Positions 56,474 through 64,000 of a stretch of 64,000 nt of DNA are shown here, in pieces (position 1 is the stretch's first letter; every line of letters starts with the position of its first letter). The position numbers were made by a program, and so were the translations under genes. Below the pieces are notes generated by a model, which did no database searches, had not been told where the DNA came from, and saw only the letters and a list, made by a program, of their open reading frames with translations. This DNA is from Pseudomonadota bacterium (lineage in GTDB: Bacteria; Pseudomonadota; Gammaproteobacteria; Burkholderiales; Gallionellaceae), in assembly GCA_026399735.1 (NCBI GenBank), contig JAPLQK010000069.1, positions 1 through 64,000 of the forward strand. The letters run 5' to 3'.

Positions 56474-57661
56474 TTACAAACGACCGATTTTCGGCAATTC
56501 GCCCACCAAAGGCGCGACATAATCAATCCATGCCTGCGTCACATCGTTGCTCGCCGCATTAATGTACTCGTCCTTCATATGAGTCGCTTCTTTTGCCACC
56601 GACGACAAGGGCGTGATGAAGCATTCGCTGGCATAAGGCTGACTTGAGAGGCGTTTAATCGACACTGAGCCGGGTTGACCCGTTGTAGCTGCATGATTCA
56701 CGGCATAACTGCCCACGTCACGCGCTTCACGGGAATCGACCTCGGAAACGATGGTCGGGAATGAACGTTGCAAGTAACCGAACGTATCGGCGCGTACCCG
56801 CACCTTCTGCCCCGGAAACGCATCCTTTACCAGCGCTGCCAGCGCATCGCCCAATGCTCCGCTGCCGGACAACTGGATGTTGCCGTGCGAGTCGCGTTCG
56901 CCGCTGGTGGAAATCGGATTGCCGTCCTTGTCGGTAATTCCTTCTGAGACGGCGATCACACAACGACCATATTTTGCCATCACATCGCGGACATCCTGCT
57001 GGAAAGACTCAACATTGAACACGCGCTCCGGCAGATAAATCAGATGAGGACCGTCGCCATCGGCCTGACGGGCCAGCGCAGCAGCGGCCGTCAGAAAGCC
57101 TGCGCTGCGCCCCATCACCACATTCACCTTGATGCCGGACAGAGCCGCATTGTCGCGGTCGTCGCCCATGAACGCCAGTGCCACGAAGCGCGCGGCGGAC
57201 GCGAAACCCGGACAATGATCGGTGACCTTCAAATCGTTATCGATGGTTTTGGGAATATGCACGGTGCAAAAATCGTAATTCGCCTCTTTTGCCATCTCGG
57301 CGATGATGTGTGCGGTTTCGGCAGAATCGTTGCCGCCGACGTAGAAGAAAAAACGCACGTCATGCTTTTTAAAGACTTCGAACACCTTTTCGCATTCCGC
57401 TTTTCCCGGCTTCAATCGTACTGAACCCAACGCGGCAGCGGGCGTGGCAGCGACCAGCTCAAGCTGTTCGACGCTTTGCGTGGTCAGATCGATGAAATCC
57501 TCTTTCATGATACCGGCGATGCCGTGATGTGCGCCGAGAATGCCGGTGATATTCGCGTGCTGACGTGCTGCCAATATGGCACCAACCAGCGACTGATTGA
57601 TAACTGCTGTAGGACCACCCGATTGACCGATAACCATCTTGCCGATAAGTTGCGTTGCCAT
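56474..57661 (-). CDS. pfp: 6-phosphofructokinase, PPi-dependent type
   Basis: GKMVIGQSGGPTAVINQSLVGA; GGNDSAETA and PKTIDNDL (Lys in place of the ATP-type Gly). Confidence 0.88.
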   Translation of the reverse strand: MATQLIGKMVIGQSGGPTAVINQSLVGAILAARQHANITGILGAHHGIAGIMKEDFIDLTTQSVEQLELVAATPAAALGSVRLKPGKAECEKVFEVFKKHDVRFFFYVGGNDSAETAHIIAEMAKEANYDFCTVHIPKTIDNDLKVTDHCPGFASAARFVALAFMGDDRDNAALSGIKVNVVMGRSAGFLTAAAALARQADGDGPHLIYLPERVFNVESFQQDVRDVMAKYGRCVIAVSEGITDKDGNPISTSGERDSHGNIQLSGSGALGDALAALVKDAFPGQKVRVRADTFGYLQRSFPTIVSEVDSREARDVGSYAVNHAATTGQPGSVSIKRLSSQPYASECFITPLSSVAKEATHMKDEYINAASNDVTQAWIDYVAPLVGELPKIGRL

Positions 57662-57777
57662 AACGTCGTCTCCTTGAGTAAAGAGTCAGCATTTTAACCG
57701 AATACGACACGACTACAGTGCGCCGCATCGCTTATAATTGTAAAATATTTCATTCCAACTTATTTCAAGGAGAAGCC

Positions 57778-58320
57778 ATGAGTTTGCTGAACGTCCGTCC
57801 CGGAAACAAACTACCCCACGAATGCAATGTCATCATAGAAATTCCAAAGCATGCCGACCCGGTCAAATACGAAGTGGACAAGACATCCGGCGTACTGGTG
57901 GTGGATCGTTTTATCGGCTCGCTGATGCGCTATCCCTGTAACTACGGTTTTATCCCGGAAACCATCGCAGACGACGGCGACCCGGTGGACGTACTGGTCA
58001 TCACCCCTTTCCCTATCGTTCACGGCGCGATCATCCCCTGCCGTCCTGTAGGCGTATTGCAAATGAGCGACGAAGGCGGCGACGACGCCAAAATCATCGC
58101 GGTTCCTACCGACAAGCTGACCCCGCTCTATCACGAGATCAAGACCTATGAGGATTTGCCGAAAATCACGCTGGAACAGATCAAGCATTTCTTTGAACTG
58201 TACAAGGCGCTGGAACCGGGCAAGTGGGTCAAAATCAGGGGTTGGGAAGGTATTGAAGCTGCTCATGCCGAAATCACCAACGGCCTTGCGGCCTACCAGA
58301 AATCAATTGCGGAAAAATAA
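57778..58320 (+). CDS. ppa: Inorganic pyrophosphatase (family I)
   Basis: [63 protein letters not shown] before the trimmed start. Confidence 0.96.
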   Translation: MSLLNVRPGNKLPHECNVIIEIPKHADPVKYEVDKTSGVLVVDRFIGSLMRYPCNYGFIPETIADDGDPVDVLVITPFPIVHGAIIPCRPVGVLQMSDEGGDDAKIIAVPTDKLTPLYHEIKTYEDLPKITLEQIKHFFELYKALEPGKWVKIRGWEGIEAAHAEITNGLAAYQKSIAEK

Positions 58321-59180
58321 TGACTGCTCAAATCATTGACGGCAAAACCATTGCGCAGCAAGTGCGCGCTGAATGGAAAGTTCGCGCAGATGCCCTGATC
58401 GCACGCGGCGTCACGCCCGGCATGGCGGTGATTATCGTAGGCAACGATCCTGCCTCCCGAGTCTACGTTGCCAACAAGGTGAAGGCCTGCGCAGAACTGG
58501 GTCTGTATTCCATACACGTAGAGATGCCGGCCGACACGACCGAAGCGGCCCTGCTCGCCGAAGTCAACGCGCTGAACAACGATCCAAAGATACACGGCAT
58601 CCTGGTGCAACTGCCGCTGCCTAAACATCTGGACGCACACAAGGTGATCGAAGCGATCAATCCCGACAAGGATGTGGATGGCTTCCACGAAAAGAATGTC
58701 GGCGCGCTGGTTACCGGCGAAACGCCTTTCCCTTCCTGCACGCCATACGGCGTGATGGTGATGCTGGAAAAAACCGGCATTCAAATCGAGGGAAAGCACG
58801 CCGTGGTGGTGGGCCGCAGCAACATCGTCGGCAAACCAATGGCGCTGCTGTTGCTGCACAAGAACGCGACCGTGACGATCTGCACCTCCAAAACGGTGGA
58901 TCTGGCCAAACACACCAAAGACGCCGATATTCTGGTGGCGGCTGTGGGTCGCCCCAACTTTATAAAAGGTGATATGGTCAAACCGGGCGCGGTCGTGATC
59001 GATGTCGGCATCAACCGCAACAGCGATGGAAAACTGGTCGGCGATGTGGAGTTTGCCAGCGTGAAAGAAGTCGCAGGCTACATCACCCCGGTACCCGGCG
59101 GCGTGGGTCCGATGACCATCACCATGCTGGTGGCGAACACGGTGAGAGCGGCAGAACGGCTGTCGGGTTTGGGCAGCTAA
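58320..59180 (+). CDS. folD: Bifunctional methylenetetrahydrofolate dehydrogenase/cyclohydrolase
   Basis: [52 protein letters not shown]. Confidence 0.98.
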   Translation: MTAQIIDGKTIAQQVRAEWKVRADALIARGVTPGMAVIIVGNDPASRVYVANKVKACAELGLYSIHVEMPADTTEAALLAEVNALNNDPKIHGILVQLPLPKHLDAHKVIEAINPDKDVDGFHEKNVGALVTGETPFPSCTPYGVMVMLEKTGIQIEGKHAVVVGRSNIVGKPMALLLLHKNATVTICTSKTVDLAKHTKDADILVAAVGRPNFIKGDMVKPGAVVIDVGINRNSDGKLVGDVEFASVKEVAGYITPVPGGVGPMTITMLVANTVRAAERLSGLGS

Positions 59181-59256
59181 TAACAGGGGCACACTTCTGC
59201 CGCCCGGCGGAACAAAAACGCGCCTTACTAAAAATTACATTTAATCAAATAGTTAT

Positions 59257-59290
59257 AAAACAAAATGACCGCTTGCGGTCATTTTGTTTT
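59257..59290. terminator. Perfect 15-bp stem terminator after folD (AAAACAAAATGACCG-CTTG-CGGTCATTTTGTTTT)
   Basis: Perfect inverted repeat with T tract. Confidence 0.85.
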
Positions 59291-59380
59291 TCCATACGCA
59301 ATATGACAAGATTGTTTTCGGCGCTTAGCAAGAGTAGAGTTCCGCCCCATTCTTCCTGAGCGAAGAAAAGGGATACTAAA

Positions 59381-61246
59381 ATGAGTGCAACAAAACAAAA
59401 AATGTCTACGCTGGTGCTAGGCGCAGTCGGCGTGGTGTTTGGCGACATTGGCACCAGCCCGTTATACGCGCTGCAAACCACCTTCACAGGCTCTGCGCCA
59501 CTGCCCGTCATCGAAGCAAATATTCTGGGCGTGCTGTCAACGATGTTCTGGACCATCATGCTGCTGGTGTCACTCAAATATGTGATTATCATCATGCGCG
59601 CAGACAATCATGGCGAGGGCGGCTCGCTGGCTTTGCTGGCGCTGGTCACTGAACTGACCGCAAAACGTCCGAAAACGAAATGGTTCCTCACCGCGCTCGG
59701 TGTATTGGCTGCCGCGCTGTTTTTTGGCGACGGGATGATTACTCCCGCGATTTCTGTACTGTCGGCTGTAGAAGGTCTGGATCTGGTATCGCATCAGTTC
59801 AAGATATTCGTACTGCCGATTACTTTCGTCGTACTGACCGGATTGTTTTTTATTCAGAAACGCGGCACAACAACGGTTGGTCTGGCATTCGGCCCCATCA
59901 TGATCGTCTGGTTTCTCTGTCTGGGATTTTTTGGCATCCTGTCCATTCTGGAAACGCCCCAGGTGTTATGGGCAGTTAACCCGATTTATGCCTACCACTT
60001 TCTGATTGCAGATCCGTGGATATCCTTTCTGGCGCTAGGCTCAGTGGTGCTGGCCATCACCGGCGGCGAAGCCTTGTATGCCGATATGGGACACTTCGGA
60101 AAATCTCCGATTCGTCTGGCCTGGTTCTACTTCGTGCTGCCCGCACTCGCCTTGAATTATTTCGGCCAGGGCGCGCTTTTGCTGCACAACCCAAAAGCAA
60201 TCGAAAATCCATTTTACTTGTTAGCGCCTGCATGGGCATTAGTGCCGATGGTGCTGCTCGCCACGGCGGCAACAGTGATCGCATCACAAGCGGTGATTTC
60301 CGGCGCATTCTCCGTTGCGAATCAATCGGTACAAATGGGTTTTCTGCCGCGCATGGAAGTCCGCCAGACATCTGACAAAGCGCAAGGACAGATCTATGTG
60401 CCGGCCACCAACTGGATACTGTATCTGGCCGTCATCTTTCTGGTGTTTGCCTTCCAAAGTTCCAGCAACCTGGCAGCCGCGTACGGCATTGCCGTCACCG
60501 GCACCATGACCATCACCACCATACTGATCGGCTTCGTGATGATTTTTTACTGGCGCTGGTCGTTGGCCATTACCCTCCCTCTGGTCTTTGTGCTGTTCGC
60601 GGTAGATTTCACCTTCTTTGCGGCCAATGCCATGAAGATTCCGCAAGGCGGATGGTTCCCTTTAGGAATAGCGCTCATTTCCTTTACCGTACTGACCACC
60701 TGGAAGCGCGGACGAAAATTGCTGTTCGAACAAATCGCCAAGCAATCTGTACCCATACAGCTTGTTCTGGATGACGCCGACAGCGTCAATCGGGTGCACG
60801 GAACGGCGATATTCCTGACCGGCGTAGGTGAAGGGGCACCTTCTGCGCTGTTGCATAACCTCAAACACAATCAGGTGTTGCACGAACGTAACATTTTGCT
60901 GACCGTTATCATCGAAGACAAACCCTACGTCACGAAGGGCAACCGATTATTGATCGAGGACTTGGGCAAGAATTTCTATCGTGTAAAAGTTTTCTACGGG
61001 TTTATGGAAATGCCTGACCTGCCGGCAGCGCTTGATTTGTGTGCCACAATGGGATTGCCTATGGACATGATGAGCACATCGTTCTTTATATCGCGTGCCA
61101 TGATCGTGTCCAGCCCCAACCCTGGCATGGTGAAATGGCGTGAGCGTCTGTTCCTGGCATTATCTAAAAACGCCATGAATGCGGCAGATTTTTTCAAAAT
61201 TCCGACCAACCGTGTCATTGAAATGGGTACACGTATCGAAATCTGA
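59381..61246 (+). CDS. kup: Kup/Trk-type potassium uptake protein
   Basis: [55 protein letters not shown]. Confidence 0.96.
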   Translation: MSATKQKMSTLVLGAVGVVFGDIGTSPLYALQTTFTGSAPLPVIEANILGVLSTMFWTIMLLVSLKYVIIIMRADNHGEGGSLALLALVTELTAKRPKTKWFLTALGVLAAALFFGDGMITPAISVLSAVEGLDLVSHQFKIFVLPITFVVLTGLFFIQKRGTTTVGLAFGPIMIVWFLCLGFFGILSILETPQVLWAVNPIYAYHFLIADPWISFLALGSVVLAITGGEALYADMGHFGKSPIRLAWFYFVLPALALNYFGQGALLLHNPKAIENPFYLLAPAWALVPMVLLATAATVIASQAVISGAFSVANQSVQMGFLPRMEVRQTSDKAQGQIYVPATNWILYLAVIFLVFAFQSSSNLAAAYGIAVTGTMTITTILIGFVMIFYWRWSLAITLPLVFVLFAVDFTFFAANAMKIPQGGWFPLGIALISFTVLTTWKRGRKLLFEQIAKQSVPIQLVLDDADSVNRVHGTAIFLTGVGEGAPSALLHNLKHNQVLHERNILLTVIIEDKPYVTKGNRLLIEDLGKNFYRVKVFYGFMEMPDLPAALDLCATMGLPMDMMSTSFFISRAMIVSSPNPGMVKWRERLFLALSKNAMNAADFFKIPTNRVIEMGTRIEI

Positions 61247-61317
61247 CAACCTGTTCAGCCGATAGCCGCATATAATTACGTTGAAACAAAGTTCGTCCAC
61301 CTACAAGGAGAAATATC

Positions 61318-61389
61318 ATGGCTAAAGGTCAGCAACGCAAAAACAAAGAAGTGAAGAAACCAAAAAAGGAAGCGCCGCCCGTCAAGTAA
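61318..61389 (+). CDS. 23-aa Lys-rich small protein MAKGQQRKNKEVKKPKKEAPPVK
   Basis: AAGGAG RBS 7 nt upstream of ATG, TAA stop; below the ORF-track size cutoff. Confidence 0.65.
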   Translation: MAKGQQRKNKEVKKPKKEAPPVK

Positions 61390-61492
61390 TTTGCGGTTAA
61401 CGCTAACCATCCGCTGCCATAAAGGCTGCATCTGTTATATCGGCGCGGACAACTGATTTTTTCAGGCCGATTTAACTTTTTCAGGATTTGAC

Positions 61493-63646
61493 ATGAAAAC
61501 ATGGTGGGACGCACTTTCCATTCGGAACAAGTTGCAATTTCCTATTCAATTGCTGCTGTTTTTAGTCATCCTGCTTGTGCAATACTTCGCACTCGACATG
61601 TTCGAAAAGCATGTACTCACGGAAGCCCGGCATAGCGCGCGAGTCTCAGCAGACGGGGTATTAAACGGACTGAACATGCTGATGATCAACGGCATCATCA
61701 GCGATACGGCTCAGCGCGCCCTGTATGTCGAAAAAATGGGCGCATCAGAAAAACTGAATGAACTGCGCGTTATCCGCAATACGCCGGTCAGCGGACAATA
61801 TGGTCCCGGCCAACCCTCCGAACAGGCAAAGGATGAGCTGGATCAAGCCGCCTTAAATACCGCCCAGATGCAAGTCCAGGAATCGCAACGCGCGGGTCGC
61901 CACGAATTGCGCGTGGTTGTACCCTTCGTTGCACAATCTAATTTTCGTGGCACAAATTGCCTGACCTGCCATATCGTACCTGAAGGAACGGTGCTCGGTG
62001 CAACCAGTGTTTCGACGGATTTGACCGAAGAATTCGAACTCATCGCCAAAGTCAATTACAGCACATGGGCATTACAAATTGTCGTGCAAATTCTGCTGTA
62101 CTTCCTGATCAGAAAACTGATTTACCGGGTTACCGCGCCTGTACTGCACTCGACCGATACCGCAAATCACATTGCCTCGGGCGATCTTTCCTCAACCATT
62201 AAAATCGAAGGGGATGATGAGGTTGGTCAGCAACTCAAGGCGATGCAGGCAATGCAAACCAGTCTGCGCAATCTCGTAAGTGAGATAAAAACCATCGTAC
62301 AGGCCGCAGTACGGGGAGATTTCAGCATCAAAATGAATATGGACAACAAGATGGGATATACCCGCGAGCTGTCCGAATTACTCAACCAGCTCACCGAAAC
62401 GGTCGATGCCGCGTTCAAAGACACCATACGCGTAACGCAAGCGCTGTCCCGGGGCGATCTTAGCCAGAAGATCACCAAGGAATATTCCGGTGCATACAAC
62501 GAGGTCAAGGTGAGCGTCAACACCACTGCGGAATCACTGACGATGCTCGTCGCCGAGATCAAGAACATCGTCGAAGGCGTCGCGGTACGGGGCAATTTCC
62601 ATGTCATGATGAGTATGGACGGCAAGTCCGGCTATGCCCGCGAGTTATCCGAACTGCTCAATCAGTTGTCGAATATCACCGGGGCGGGCCTCAATGACGT
62701 GCTGCGTGTGGCCAATGTACTGGCTAAAGGTGATCTGACCCAGTCCATCAGCAAGGACTACCCGGGTACATTTGGCGAAATGAAGCTCGGCATCAACGAC
62801 ACGGTCGAGAAGCTGAAGGAACTGGTGGGACAGATCAGGGAGGCCACCGATACCATACACACGGCCTCCGAAGAAATCTCGGCAGGCAATTCCGATCTGT
62901 CGCAACGCACGGATGAGCAGGCCAACAGCCTGAAACGGACAGCCGCCAGCATGGTGCAACTCACCTCCACCGTGAAACAGAATGCCGAAAATGCACATCA
63001 GGCGAATCAACTCGCCGTCGGCGCATCGCTGATTGCGGTCAAGGGCGGCAAGGTGGTCAACGAAGTCGTGTACACCATGTCTTCCATCAGCGACAGTTCC
63101 AAAAAAATCTCGGACATTATCAGCATCATCGACGGTATTGCCTTTCAGACCAATATTCTCGCGCTTAATGCCGCCGTGGAAGCTGCGCGTGCCGGTGAGC
63201 AGGGTCGCGGCTTTGCAGTGGTGGCATCCGAAGTGCGCAATCTGGCCAAACGCAGTGCGGACGCTGCCAAAGAAATCAAGGCATTGATCAATGAATCGAC
63301 CGAAAAAGTCTCGGCCGGAACAGCGCTGGTGGACAAAGCCGGAAAAACCATGGAAGAAGTCGTGAGTGCAGTCAAACAAGTCACCGACATCATGGGCGAA
63401 ATTACAGCGGCCTCGACTGAACAAAGTCGGGGTATCGAACAGGTAAACCAGGCAATTTCACAGATGGATGACGTGACCCAACAGAATGCCGCGCTGGTTG
63501 AAGAAGCGGCTTCTGCTGCCAGTTCACTGGAAGAACAGTCGCAAAATCTTGCCGCTGCGGTATCCGCCTTCAAGGTAAATGAAAACCAGCGCCCCGCAAC
63601 GCCACAACTACCGATGCCGGCCCGCAAGGCGATTGCCAGATTTTGA
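61493..63646 (+). CDS. Methyl-accepting chemotaxis protein with periplasmic CxxCH (heme c) sensor domain and repeated HAMP-like segments
   Basis: N-terminal [22 protein letters not shown], repeated [27 protein letters not shown] / [30 protein letters not shown] hairpin [37 protein letters not shown]. Confidence 0.94.
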   Translation: MKTWWDALSIRNKLQFPIQLLLFLVILLVQYFALDMFEKHVLTEARHSARVSADGVLNGLNMLMINGIISDTAQRALYVEKMGASEKLNELRVIRNTPVSGQYGPGQPSEQAKDELDQAALNTAQMQVQESQRAGRHELRVVVPFVAQSNFRGTNCLTCHIVPEGTVLGATSVSTDLTEEFELIAKVNYSTWALQIVVQILLYFLIRKLIYRVTAPVLHSTDTANHIASGDLSSTIKIEGDDEVGQQLKAMQAMQTSLRNLVSEIKTIVQAAVRGDFSIKMNMDNKMGYTRELSELLNQLTETVDAAFKDTIRVTQALSRGDLSQKITKEYSGAYNEVKVSVNTTAESLTMLVAEIKNIVEGVAVRGNFHVMMSMDGKSGYARELSELLNQLSNITGAGLNDVLRVANVLAKGDLTQSISKDYPGTFGEMKLGINDTVEKLKELVGQIREATDTIHTASEEISAGNSDLSQRTDEQANSLKRTAASMVQLTSTVKQNAENAHQANQLAVGASLIAVKGGKVVNEVVYTMSSISDSSKKISDIISIIDGIAFQTNILALNAAVEAARAGEQGRGFAVVASEVRNLAKRSADAAKEIKALINESTEKVSAGTALVDKAGKTMEEVVSAVKQVTDIMGEITAASTEQSRGIEQVNQAISQMDDVTQQNAALVEEAASAASSLEEQSQNLAAAVSAFKVNENQRPATPQLPMPARKAIARF

Positions 63647-63850
63647 TCATGCAGGCTCAATTAAGGTAACATTTGCAAGTCAATTCAGGCGTTGCGCGTT
63701 CGCCCTAAGGAAACCCGCCTGTCGGCAGGCAAACCTGCTCACACCACTTTGTGAACGGTGCAAAGCAACCGTATCGAAGCTGATCGCTATGCGCCACCCT
63801 GCCCGCTGGTTATAATCCCCCCTTTATCTCGCGTATCCGGAGCCATTGCC

Positions 63851-64000
63851 ATGTCGCACAACTTGTTCAACACCCGCACTCACTTCAATTTAGCCGCAGG
63901 CCACCTGGGCACGCTGTATTCCCTGCCGGCGCTGGAAGCGGCAGGCTTGGGGAAGATTTCACGGTTACCGGTGTCGATTCGCATTGTGCTCGAAGCCGTA
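63851..64000 (+). CDS. acnA: Aconitate hydratase, N-terminal part only
   Basis: MSHNLFNTRTHFNLAAGHLGTLYSLPALEAAGLGKISRLPVSIRIVLEAV; runs off the window end. Confidence 0.85.
   Translation, partial: MSHNLFNTRTHFNLAAGHLGTLYSLPALEAAGLGKISRLPVSIRIVLEAV

Noticed and set aside
58293-59192. 299-aa minus-strand ORF
   Set aside because: Antisense of folD; His/Asp-rich shadow ORF

Overview
Chromosomal window from a betaproteobacterium. The gene order looks like Nitrosomonadales/Gallionellaceae-type, but that placement is inference. Most of it is conserved housekeeping clusters on the minus strand: rpsB-tsf-pyrH-frr-uppS-cdsA-dxr-rseP-bamA-skp-lpxD-fabZ-lpxA-lpxB; yceD-rpmF-plsX-fabH-fabD-fabG; rimP-nusA-infB-rbfA-truB-rpsO-pnp; and hfq-hflX-hflK-hflC-hisZ-purA then rnr-rlmB. 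Plus-strand genes include a 1154-aa protein that I tentatively assign to PPi-type PEP carboxykinase, maf, a tetrapyrrole-methylase-like protein, dksA, rne, ppa, folD, kup, a heme-motif poly-HAMP chemoreceptor and the start of aconitase. The most unusual structure is downstream of tRNA-Leu(CAG) at about 41858-42225. It has three tandem units, each starting with a copy of the tRNA 3' end (CTTCTGGGCACCAGAAAC). They carry hairpins whose loops are invariant while the stems covary, and inverted GCCCAGAA/TTCTGGGC segments that could form a tRNA-like acceptor stem. Other points of interest are a toxin-antitoxin-like pair flanked by a degenerate second copy of the rluC 3' end, a BrnT/BrnA-like pair next to a coding remnant, three PPi-linked enzymes, and a fab cluster that ends without acpP/fabF. 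No rRNA, CRISPR array, prophage or IS element was recognised.
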